A stretch of 64,000 nucleotides of DNA, taken from NCBI GenBank assembly GCA_001005265.1, contig CP011392.1, positions 558,001 through 622,000 of the forward strand, given 5' to 3'. Made by a program: the position numbers and the translations under genes. This DNA is from Dehalogenimonas sp. WBC-2 (GTDB lineage Bacteria > Chloroflexota > Dehalococcoidia > Dehalococcoidales > Dehalococcoidaceae). Under the pieces are notes generated by a model, which ran no database searches, was not told the DNA's origin, and saw only the letters and a list, made by a program, of their open reading frames with translations. The first letter of the stretch is position 1. The number at the start of each line of letters is the position of its first letter. This document shows positions 57,435-64,000 of the stretch, in pieces.

Positions 57435-57721
57435 CTAAGACAAGTGATGTTTCTAAGAACATTACAAAAGCTGTCGGAGCGTTATCTTTGACTGTGGGTG
57501 TGGCATCGGTGATCGTTGGCGGTTTCTTTGTCGTAGCGGGGTTGGTGATGGTGGCTACGGGTGACCCACTCGGTGCTGTAGCAGTCTATTCGGGAACGCA
57601 AGCTGTGGAATTCGGGGTTGGTGCAATAAACTTAGGTTCTGCTGCTATGGAAGCTGACTTAACACTACCAAGTCCGATCAGACCATGGTATTATCATGAT
57701 CCAAAGGACAAAACTAGTTGA
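56951..57721 (+). CDS. RHS-repeat tip cassette 2, truncated at the 5' end
   Basis: The frame begins PTDEKFTGQKLDSTGLYYYNARYYD at ATG 56951 (a start is not guaranteed) and shares the core with cassette 1. The tip from about residue 160 differs: KAVGALSLTVGVASVIVGGFFVVAGLVMVATG, hydrophobic, then GAINLGSAAMEADLTLPSPIRPWYYHDPKDKTS. A directly upstream folE-like remnant (see findings) shows how the piece was placed. Small membrane protein genes follow. Confidence 0.7.
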   Translation: MPTDEKFTGQKLDSTGLYYYNARYYDPIIGRFISADTLVQNFTNPQTLNRYSYTSNNPLKYVDPTGRYWISDDGGGGTTTLVEPQPNSGSSDADLGLPMSSKEQVVPTKPEPSLAAQGLTGANGTSSVNAGTSATLTYSQAAKLADQYGGKPSEYINGTRTAKTSDVSKNITKAVGALSLTVGVASVIVGGFFVVAGLVMVATGDPLGAVAVYSGTQAVEFGVGAINLGSAAMEADLTLPSPIRPWYYHDPKDKTS

Positions 57722-57743
57722 TGATTGAGGAGGGATAGCTATT

Positions 57744-57932
57744 GTGAGTCCTGGTAGTTTTTTATTGCAAAGTATCTTTACCTTAATAATGGGTATTCTG
57801 GTTTTCCGAATTGGCAATATTAAACCGGATATAAGTGAATCTAGCTTGTTAATTAAGGGCGGGGGGGTGTTCTTAATAACAGTTTCGACTATTGGAATAA
57901 TTATTTCCCTTGTTCTATTTATAGTAAGTTAA
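57744..57932 (+). CDS. 62-residue membrane protein after RHS cassette 2
   Basis: Two hydrophobic segments (residues 4-22 and 37-60). Start is GTG 57744 with a GGAGGG ribosome site 8 bases before. Probable immunity or accessory protein of cassette 2; no family recognised. Confidence 0.55.
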   Translation: MSPGSFLLQSIFTLIMGILVFRIGNIKPDISESSLLIKGGGVFLITVSTIGIIISLVLFIVS

Positions 57933-57957
57933 AGCTAAGTGTATATTTGAGGATTAA

Positions 57958-58368
57958 ATGAAACTGTATGTAACAAGCCTTTGGTTTACTAGTTTGTGTT
58001 TGATCACTATAGGACTGGTATTGTTTCCTTTGTTAGCCCCTCCCAAATTGTTAACGCTGTTCGAAGGTTCTATTGTCGCTATTATACTTCATCTTATAGC
58101 CTTCGGCACGATCATTACTGACTATCGATTGAACAAGTATCTAAAATTGACTAAGAATGATATAAACAAAACTCGCTCCATTTATATTCTCCTATTCTTC
58201 AGGGTTTGCCTGTTAATTATTCCAGCAATATTTGGTTTGGTGATGTATTATATTCTTGGCATAGCTTGGTATCTTTCCATGCCCTTAATTATTATTTCAA
58301 TTATTTTACTTTGTTATTATTTCCCTACGCATAAAAGATTAGAATCAAAATATTCTGCTCGGACTTAA
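57958..58368 (+). CDS. 136-residue membrane protein after RHS cassette 2
   Basis: Four hydrophobic segments (about 7-25, 36-52, 69-95 and 100-122). ATG 57958 follows the previous gene by 25 bases. It may be part of the same accessory group. Function unknown. Confidence 0.6.
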   Translation: MKLYVTSLWFTSLCLITIGLVLFPLLAPPKLLTLFEGSIVAIILHLIAFGTIITDYRLNKYLKLTKNDINKTRSIYILLFFRVCLLIIPAIFGLVMYYILGIAWYLSMPLIIISIILLCYYFPTHKRLESKYSART

Positions 58369-58466
58369 CTATTTAATAGAATTTATTTTACTATGTAGAG
58401 ATACTCTGAAATAAGCCTCGAAGTTTGCCAGATTAAATACTTGTATTGAATGCTTATGTGTATTGA

Positions 58467-58799
58467 CTAACAAAGTACGATGTCAAGAAAAAAGGCCAGC
58501 AAATCCGAGCAGATATCATTTATGATGATGGGGAAAATCTAATATGGATAACCGAGACTAATAAACTGATACCCAGTCTTGTTCGTAAGAATATGAAGTA
58601 CGTTACGGTGATCGTAAATAATACTCCAGTCACCATCGCGAATCGTACTTCGGTTCCATTTTCTTTGAAATCGGCCCGTGAAACAATGTCAGTTGTGCAC
58701 GCTCATTGGCACTTCAAAGGGATGTACTTCTATTTGAGTTCGGATAATTTATCTTTTAGTGAAGCAGAAAACGTTATTGCGTCTTTAATTAATATATAA
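58467..58799 (+). pseudogene. C-terminal fragment of an unknown (DUF4367-like) gene without start
   Basis: The frame is open from 58467, after a TGA, to the stop at 58799, reading YDVKKKGQQIRADIIYDDGENLIWIT, later VVHAHWHFKGMYFYLSSDNLS and AENVIASL. No start codon with ribosome site lies near its beginning; ATG 58593 lies inside. The WITETNKL and SEAENVIASLI segments recall DUF4367-type anti-sigma regulator ends, with low certainty. It is most likely the end of a gene that was cut in the rearrangements of this zone. Confidence 0.55.
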
Positions 58800-58889
58800 T
58801 AGTGGGTAACGATCTTGTAGCCTCTTTAATAATGTATCTAGGCCATTATTGATGAAGGACAAGTACATGCCGTGTGCTTTATAGATGAT

Positions 58890-58925
58890 CGCTAACCCTG
58901 AATCAGCGACATAAACTCGGCGCGG
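58890..58925 (+). pseudogene. folE 3'-end remnant fused to RHS cassette 3
   Basis: Sequence TAACCCTGAATCAGCGACAT and following bases through GGCGCGG match the end of folE (61330-61362) and run directly into GTGCTGACAGAGGAGAAG, the RHS core. The shared GGCGCG may be the join. Confidence 0.65.
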
Positions 58926-59203
58926 TGCTGACAGAGGAGAAGTTCACCGGGCAGAAGCTGGACAGCACCGGGCTGTACTACTATAACGCCAGGTACTATG
59001 ATGCGGCGCTGGGGCGGTTTATCAGTGCGGATACGGTTATTCCGAGCTTTCTGAATCCCCAGAGCCTCAATCGGTATAGCTACTGTTACAATAATCCGCT
59101 AAAATATACCGATCCGACGGGACATTGGGGTTGGATTGGTGCAGTAGTAAATACTGCTGCTTATACGATAACCCATCACGATAATTTTTCTTGGGGGCTT
59201 TAA
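58925..59203 (+). pseudogene. RHS-repeat tip cassette 3, front part, frameshifted
   Basis: It has the same RHS core in a diverged form: FTGQKLDSTGLYYYNARYYDAALGRFISADT, NRYSYCYNNPLKYTDPTGHWGW, followed by GAVVNTAAYTITHHDNFSWG. The frame stops at 59203. A run of five G at 59193-59197 lies where the next frame (59191-59694) takes over, so one indel there would join them. This makes cassette 3 a frameshifted gene or a site of programmed shift. Confidence 0.7.
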
Positions 59204-59694
59204 CTACATATGCCGTGACTGGTGTGGTGAGTGGGGCAATTGGGAATTTCAGTCCGATAGTTGCTTCATTGGTGGGTATGTATTCTGCCGTAGTTCAAAA
59301 TGTATCAAACGGAGAAGAGACAACGGCTCTTGATCTCCTTGCTGGGGGTGGAAGTGTTTTATTGGGGAATTTAGCGGGGACGACATTAGCGAATCACTTA
59401 ATCAAAGATTCTGTTAAAGGAGTAGGTGCTTTTGACCTCGTGGTTGAGTCAAGTACACTTGAAATTACAGAGACTAGCATCACTATGGGTTCGAGTACGA
59501 CTGTAATAAATGGTTTAATACTTCAAACAACTCCTGCTGTCTCAACTGCCGCTTACAATATAGTTCAAACTACTGTAGAGGCGACGGTTGGACAAGTCAT
59601 TGATTTCGGATTGAAACAGGCAAGTATCCAATCAAATAGTGATTCTTATTACCAGCATAAAACCAGAGGGCTTCTTTTTGATGCTGACTGGTGA
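59191..59694 (+). pseudogene. RHS cassette 3, tip part in a shifted frame
   Basis: The frame continues with GALTTYAVTGVVSGAIGNFSPIVASLVGM, typical of the region after the RHS hallmark, but is one frame off cassette 3's front part. The tip ends in QASIQSNSDSYYQHKTRGLLFDADW. It has no ribosome site of its own at 59191. A membrane protein gene follows. Confidence 0.65.
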
Positions 59695-59726
59695 ATTCGT
59701 TTTTCATATGAAGCAGTATAGGTAAT

Positions 59727-60074
59727 GTGTTAATGAGTATGCGGTCACCTAATAAATCTTGGGTCGGTTGGGAAAATCACATTTTAAATATTGTCGTCAT
59801 ATCATTGATAATAGCCCCTTTGGCATATCTTCTAAGAGTGTGGGAAATCCCCCTGTTTTGGGAACTTGGATTATTCGCTATAATATTGGCTTTCTGTCTT
59901 GATCGTATTCCAAAGCGCAATCGTTGGTTAATAGTGATAATACTGACTTTACCAATTGTTGCAATAGTATACGCGAAAGCAGGTATAAGTCAGTATTTAC
60001 TAGTTGATGCCGGTATATTTTTTTTAACCTTGGAATTAATTGAATATTATAAGGAAAAACAGCGGGTCCAATGA
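59727..60074 (+). CDS. 115-residue membrane protein after RHS cassette 3
   Basis: Three or four hydrophobic segments (about 20-38, 42-60, 66-85 and 90-108). Start GTG 59727 or the following in-frame ATG. It occupies the place of the membrane proteins after cassettes 1 and 2, so an immunity role is possible. Confidence 0.6.
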   Translation: MLMSMRSPNKSWVGWENHILNIVVISLIIAPLAYLLRVWEIPLFWELGLFAIILAFCLDRIPKRNRWLIVIILTLPIVAIVYAKAGISQYLLVDAGIFFLTLELIEYYKEKQRVQ

Positions 60075-60143
60075 AGATCAGTAAGCTTAACAGATCCAAT
60101 AATCAGACTGCCTGCCGTAGCACGATGTGTGCTTGTGTGATGA

Positions 60144-60354
60144 TCACCGAATCAGTGACATAAACTCGGCGCGGGTGGCGGCGCGTTTGGCGAAGCCGCC
60201 TCGTAAGGCCGATGTGACGCCGGGCTTCTTGATACCGCGCATGGTCATGCACATGTGCTCCGCGGTAATGACGACACCTACACCGTCAGGGCTGAGACCT
60301 TCCATGATGGCATTGGCGATATCGGTGGCCATGCGCTCCTGAATCTGGGGGCGG
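60144..60354 (-). pseudogene. folE fragment (3' third), truncated copy
   Basis: Minus-strand sequence matches the last 65-70 codons of folE (61329-61540) with few differences, including [10 protein letters not shown] and [17 protein letters not shown]. It lacks the start and has a small deletion in the [10 protein letters not shown] part. It is a duplicated piece of the nearby gene. Confidence 0.9.
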
Positions 60355-60454
60355 CACCTCTTACGGCCTGTCTTTCGACGGGAAATAAGAAAATATATAG
60401 TTTACCTTAGTGGTATAAAGTAAAATAGGAATACATTTATTTTAGGGAAAAGAA

Positions 60455-60528
60455 TCCTATTACCTGGGCGGTAGGCTGGTGGCGGAACGGGAAGGCACAG
60501 ACCTGCGCTTCTTCCACCAGGACAGCTC
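60455..60528 (+). pseudogene. RHS core fragment
   Basis: In frame it reads YYLGGRLVAEREGTDLRFFHQDS, the RHS sequence that normally precedes LNSTALVT. It is cut after HQDS by the palindrome and the toxin-antitoxin genes. The continuation appears at about 61288-61330. Confidence 0.75.
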
Positions 60529-60559
60529 AGTGTCAAGTGGGATTGTCCCACTTGACACT
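60529..60559. repeat. 14-bp perfect palindrome with 3-base loop
   Basis: AGTGTCAAGTGGGA (60529-60542) and TCCCACTTGACACT (60546-60559) flank TTG. It lies at the left join of an apparent insertion inside RHS sequence and 40 bases before the antitoxin gene, so it may be an operator or an insertion end. Confidence 0.7.
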
Positions 60560-60601
60560 ATTCCCATACAGGTCTAGAATTAACCAATAATACGTGAGGG
60601 T

Positions 60602-60904
60602 ATGTCTATGTCGACCTTGATAAGAGATGAAGAACTCAAAAGAATCGCCGTTGGAGTAAAAGTAGATTCCAAGAGGCGGCTTCTCCTTCCAAAAGGTTAT
60701 GTTGGAGGGGATAATATTTTCCATATATATGTGAACAAATTCGGACAAATTGTGCTGGATCCACAAGTGAATATTCCTGCATCCGAAGCCTGGCTATTTG
60801 AAAATGAACCCGCATTGGCTTCGATTGATAAGGGAATGCGCGAAGTAAAAAAGGGGCTTACTGTTAATCGAGGTTCCTTTGCGAATTTTGCAGATGAACC
60901 GTGA
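60602..60904 (+). CDS. AbrB-type antitoxin of a RelE-like toxin-antitoxin pair
   Basis: The 100-residue protein has a swapped-hairpin AbrB-like N-terminus: AVGVKVDSKRRLLLPKGY near residues 17-34 followed by FHIYVNKFGQIVLDP. The C-terminal part binds the toxin. Start ATG 60602. It overlaps the toxin gene, as is normal for antitoxin-toxin order, and probably represses the operon. Confidence 0.75.
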   Translation: MSMSTLIRDEELKRIAVGVKVDSKRRLLLPKGYVGGDNIFHIYVNKFGQIVLDPQVNIPASEAWLFENEPALASIDKGMREVKKGLTVNRGSFANFADEP

Positions 60905-61214
60905 ACTGCGGTTTACACCAACAGCGAGTGAACAGCTCTCCACTTTAGAGGGTGATCCTAATTTTCAAGGAATTTTAAAACAGGTAAGAAAAACCTTAGG
61001 TCTTCTTGAAACGGACCTCCGTTCAAAATCGCTACAAACCCATGAGTTTGAATCACTCACCAAGAGATACAAGAAAAAAGTATTTGAGGCATACGCCCAA
61101 AATCAGACTCCTGGCGCTTACAGAGTGTTTTGGCATTATGTCCCAGACGAAAAAGACCAACAAGGGCAAAAAGTAGCGACCATTACTATCGTAGCTATCA
61201 CCCCTCATCCTTGA
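60894..61214 (+). CDS. RelE-like toxin
   Basis: The protein (106 residues from ATG 60894; TTG 60879 is an alternative) has the RelE/ParE-type shape: TASEQLSTLEGD, then KVFEAYAQNQTPGAYRVFWHYVPDEK and ATITIVAITPHP. RelE toxins cleave mRNA in the ribosome. The overlap of 11 bases with the antitoxin gene supports a real operon. Confidence 0.75.
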   Translation: MNRELRFTPTASEQLSTLEGDPNFQGILKQVRKTLGLLETDLRSKSLQTHEFESLTKRYKKKVFEAYAQNQTPGAYRVFWHYVPDEKDQQGQKVATITIVAITPHP

Positions 61215-61287
61215 TATCTGCTAAGGCCTAATCAAGGAGTTTGGGGGGCGAAGTAAGAGGGATTGTCATTCATGAGGTGATGGTAAT

Positions 61288-61330
61288 GAACAGAACAACA
61301 GCACGGGGCTGGTGATAGTGGGGGAGTTCT
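61288..61330 (+). pseudogene. RHS fragment joined to the end of folE
   Basis: In frame it reads [12 protein letters not shown] before a TAA; NSTGLV corresponds to the RHS stretch LNSTALVT. It directly abuts the folE stop and completes the RHS fragment at 60455-60528. Confidence 0.6.
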
Positions 61331-61892
61331 AACCCTGAATCAGCGACATAAACTCGGCGCGGGTGGCGGCTCGTTTGGCGAAGCCGCCTCGTAAGGCCGA
61401 CGTGACGACCCGGGAGCCGGGCTTCTTGATACCGCGCATGGTCATGCACATGTGCTCGGCGGTTATGACGACACCGACACCGTCAGGACTGAGACCTTCC
61501 ATGATGGCATTTGCAATATCAGTGGCCATGCGCTCCTGGATCTGGGGGCGGCGGGCGATGGTCTCAACCACCCGGGCCAGCTTGGAGATACCGACGACGC
61601 GGCCATCTTTGCCGGGCACATAGCCGATGTGAACGACACCTGAAAAGGGCAATAAGTGGTGCTCACACATAGAATAAAAAGGGATGTCTTTCAGGATAAC
61701 CATTTCCCGGTGACCGAGTTCATAACCAACCTTGAGGTCTTCCACCGGGTCCCTGTCCATACCGCTGAAAATCTCTGAATACATCTGGGCGACGCGGCGG
61801 GGGGTTTCTTTGAGACCTTCACGTTCAGGATCATCGCCGATGGCTTTCAGTATGCTTTCAACGGCGGTTTTTATGGCATCTTCATCAATCAA
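61329..61892 (-). CDS. folE: GTP cyclohydrolase I
   Basis: FolE converts GTP to dihydroneopterin triphosphate, the first step to folate. The 187-residue protein has the zinc and catalytic motifs [10 protein letters not shown] near residues 74-83 and [16 protein letters not shown] near 143-158, as well as [26 protein letters not shown]. The start is TTG 61892, with AGGAG about 9 bases upstream. Three remnants of its 3' end lie to the left in the RHS zone. The following gene on the same strand ends 12 bases before. Confidence 0.96.
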   Translation of the reverse strand: MIDEDAIKTAVESILKAIGDDPEREGLKETPRRVAQMYSEIFSGMDRDPVEDLKVGYELGHREMVILKDIPFYSMCEHHLLPFSGVVHIGYVPGKDGRVVGISKLARVVETIARRPQIQERMATDIANAIMEGLSPDGVGVVITAEHMCMTMRGIKKPGSRVVTSALRGGFAKRAATRAEFMSLIQG

Positions 61893-61903
61893 TGTTCATT
61901 CTC

Positions 61904-62488
61904 CTATATAGCGCCCGGCTGGCCGAACTTTTCCCGTTCCATGGTTTCGATGGTGGCTTTGAACTTGGTGATGTATTTATCGTTACCCATGTAAAAGGCC
62001 GGAGTAACGGTCTTCAGATCAAGGGTCTCTTCTGCGGTGAAAGCCTCCGACAGGCTGTGGACGGCCACGACCTCACCGACGAGGAGTTGGTGATCTCCAT
62101 AAGGGCGGTTGTCACTGAGTTTGCATTCATAAGCGGCGTAAGCATCGGAAAGGACGGGAGCGTTCACTTTTAGCGGGATGTCTTTGGCGATATTAAATGA
62201 TTCAAATTTGTCGATGGCGGCACCTTTGCTGCCACCGATAGCGGCGATTAGGCCGGCTGCGGCGGCGGGCAGGAAGTTGACGGTGAATTCACCGCTTTCC
62301 AGAATCATTTTATAGGTTTGACGCCGGGGTGAAAGCGATACGCCGAAGAGCGGCGGATTAAACGATAGCGGGGAGTGCCATCCGGCGGTCATGGCATTGG
62401 ATTTGCCGTTATGATAGGCGGTGACCACCACGGCGATACGCGGATAGTGGTGATAGAAAGCGCCGGTGTTTTCAGATACCTGTTTCAT
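61904..62488 (-). CDS. Flavin reductase-like domain protein
   Basis: The 194-residue protein has the FMN-binding split-barrel pattern: YPRIAVVVTAYHNGKSNAMTAGWHSPLSFNPPLFGVSLSP near residues 15-54, then FTVNFLPAAAAGLI and CKLSDNRPYGDHQLLVGEV. Such proteins bind FMN and may reduce flavin or act as oxidoreductases. It is upstream of folE on the same strand, 11 bases apart. Confidence 0.85.
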   Translation of the reverse strand: MKQVSENTGAFYHHYPRIAVVVTAYHNGKSNAMTAGWHSPLSFNPPLFGVSLSPRRQTYKMILESGEFTVNFLPAAAAGLIAAIGGSKGAAIDKFESFNIAKDIPLKVNAPVLSDAYAAYECKLSDNRPYGDHQLLVGEVVAVHSLSEAFTAEETLDLKTVTPAFYMGNDKYITKFKATIETMEREKFGQPGAI

Positions 62489-63069
62489 TTTTGTGTTACC
62501 TCGGGGCGGTTGTTTAGATTTATGACCGTGGAGTGTTATTCATTATATCATCCCTGGTGGCGGGCGGCGATGGGGGGCCTTCACGAAGCACAAATATCTA
62601 ATGTCTAAATCCCTTCGGCAAACTCCCCTAGTGCTAACTCGGGACAGGCAGGACAGGCCTAAACAAGTCCAAAATACAAAGGTTCAAAGTATAAAACTGG
62701 GACGTGGATTCTCCGCTTTTGCGTAGAATGACAGTAGGGAGATAAGACGGGAAGAGGAAGACCCTTCGACAGGCTCAGGGCGAACGTAATTTTAAGGGCA
62801 TGCCATCTACAAGTTCCCCGAGTGCTAACTTGGGGCAGGCAGGGCGAATGTATTGTTTAACGATGGATTTGTTGGTTGTATAGGTGCGATTGCCATCCAT
62901 CGACTTCGTTCCCGAGTACTAACTCGGGGCAGGCAGGGTAGACGTAGTTTTAAGGGAATGCCATCTACAAGGCTCACCGAGTACTAACTTGAGGCAGTCA
63001 TAGCAGACGGTGATTAATGGATTCTCCGCTTTCGCGTAGAATGACAATGGGGTGGGGCGCGCCCTGGCC
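62489..63069. repeat. Repeat-rich intergenic region
   Basis: No gene. Motif families recur: CTAACTCGGG/CTAACTTGGG-GCAGGCAGG about four times (near 62632, 62818, 62912 and 62977), GGATTCTCCGCTTT-GCGTAGAATGACA twice (62705 and 63019), and TTTTAAGGG-ATGCCATCTACAAG twice (62789 and 62949). CCCTTCGACAGGCTCAGGG (62762-62781) is a known widespread intergenic type. They look like short interspersed repeats. Confidence 0.75.
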
Positions 63070-64000
63070 TTACAGGTTGAGGGCTTTTTCCATGGCGGAA
63101 AGGTTGGCAGCTACTTCTATGAACTGACCGGAGAAGCCTTTAATGGCGGTGTCCGCGTCTTTAAGACCGCTGCCGGTGATGACACAAACAGCGCGGCTGT
63201 CGCTGAAATCATGGCCTTTACCCCGCAGCTTGATCAGCCCGGCCAGGGAGGCGGCGGAGGCCGGTTCACCAAAGATGCCGCCTTTCTCAGCCATGAAATG
63301 GTAGGCGGCAAGTATCTCATCATCAGTGACAGAGTCAATGATGCCACCGGATTCATCCCGCGCCGCAACGGCCTGTTTCCATGAAGCCGGATTACCGATG
63401 CGGATGGCGGTGGCAATGGTTTCAGGTTTATCCACCGGATGGCCCAGGACGATAGGGGCAGCGCCTGCCGCCTGGAAGCCCATCATCTTAGGGGTTGACA
63501 TAACAATACCGGCGTCACGGTATTCCTTGAAACCTTTCCAGTAGGCGGTGATGTTGCCAGCGTTGCCCACCGGCAGGAATAGCTGGTCGGGCGCTGAACC
63601 CAGCGCATCGCAGATCTCAAAAGCGGCGGTCTTCTGGCCTTCTATGCGGTTAGGATTGACTGAATTGACCAGAGCGATAGGGTGCTTCTGTGCCAGCTCC
63701 TGAACCATCCTCAGGGCATCATCAAAGTTGCCGTCAATCATGATGATCCTGGCCCCATAGACGATGGCCTGGGCCAGCTTGCCCAGGGTGATCTTGCCTT
63801 TGGGGATAACGATAATAGATTCGATACCAGCGGAAGCGGCATAAGCCGAAGCGGAGGCTGAGGTATTGCCGGTGGAGGCGCAAACGACAGCCTTATAGTC
63901 TGATTCCAGCGCCTTGGCGACGGCCATGACCATGCCGCGGTCCTTGAAGGAACCGGAAGGATTGCAGCTTTCTAATTTGAAATAAAGCTCTTTGACGCCA
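63070..64000 (-). CDS. thrC: Threonine synthase (5' end outside window)
   Basis: Threonine synthase is a PLP enzyme that turns O-phosphohomoserine into threonine. The PLP lysine is in [11 protein letters not shown] (around 63934-63970 on the minus strand). Further landmarks are [33 protein letters not shown] and [16 protein letters not shown]. The frame is open to the right edge, so the first part is missing. The minus-strand frame is not limited to ATG 63933, since the PLP lysine lies before it. Confidence 0.93.
   Translation of the reverse strand, partial: GVKELYFKLESCNPSGSFKDRGMVMAVAKALESDYKAVVCASTGNTSASASAYAASAGIESIIVIPKGKITLGKLAQAIVYGARIIMIDGNFDDALRMVQELAQKHPIALVNSVNPNRIEGQKTAAFEICDALGSAPDQLFLPVGNAGNITAYWKGFKEYRDAGIVMSTPKMMGFQAAGAAPIVLGHPVDKPETIATAIRIGNPASWKQAVAARDESGGIIDSVTDDEILAAYHFMAEKGGIFGEPASAASLAGLIKLRGKGHDFSDSRAVCVITGSGLKDADTAIKGFSGQFIEVAANLSAMEKALNL

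Larger units (their letters stand above)
60075..60600. other. Intergenic region with folE and RHS remnants
   Basis: No intact gene. It holds a folE fragment (60144-60354), an RHS fragment (about 60455-60528) and a perfect palindrome (60529-60559), each listed separately. Confidence 0.7.

Overview
The window looks like a chromosome segment from an anaerobic, nitrogen-fixing bacterium. I lean towards Dehalococcoidia (Chloroflexota; Dehalococcoides or Dehalogenimonas relatives). The grounds are the nifH-nifI1-nifI2-nifD-nifK-nifE order, moderate GC, a tRNA-adjacent large serine recombinase next to an accessory island, and the compact riboflavin and EF-P operons. No rRNA or marker gene is present, so this is only an inference.

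Layout. (1) 1-6005, minus strand: a nitrogenase operon, with nifE running off the left edge. (2) 6033-6744: intergenic. (3) About 6745-44214: a probable integrated element of 37.5 kb, bounded by a 13-bp direct repeat. The right copy is the 3' end of an intact tRNA-Val(GAC) gene, and a large serine recombinase ends inside it. The left copy lies just upstream of a SAM-I riboswitch. (4) 44203-54000: core-type genes: tRNA-Val, bioY, ribD-ribE-ribBA-ribH, a flavin disulfide oxidoreductase, a nitronate monooxygenase-like protein, a nitrilase-family amidase, epmA and efp. (5) 54589-61330: a plastic zone of broken RHS-repeat cassettes with different tips, small membrane proteins, a toxin-antitoxin pair and repeated fragments of the 3' end of folE. 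(6) 61329-64000: folE, a flavin reductase-like gene, a repeat-rich spacer and thrC running off the right edge.

Inside the element, a SAM-I riboswitch with its own terminator leads a chain of overlapping reading frames: metK, a 41-codon ORF, a 355-codon unknown, a 102-codon frame broken by one TAA, and a TPR protein. A paralogue of the TPR protein's C-terminal domain follows. Next is a complete type I BREX phage-defence operon (brxA, brxB, brxC, pglX, pglZ, brxL) with an Mre11/Rad50-like pair (SbcD/YhaO-like and SbcC/YhaN-like) embedded by ATGA overlaps between pglX and pglZ. After it come a DUF429 protein, a membrane protein, an RNase H, a GHKL ATPase with a probable PD-(D/E)XK nuclease end, an SF1 helicase with a RelE-like N-terminus, an orphan phosphohistidine-type domain protein, an XRE regulator, a C2H2 zinc-finger protein, HTH proteins and the recombinase.

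The most interesting features are the riboswitch-led metK cassette beside a SAM-dependent defence system, the BREX operon with built-in SbcCD-like genes, the recombinase whose C-terminus would be longer in the excised circle, and the RHS/folE junction array. All functional calls rest on reading protein sequence by eye; no database search was run.
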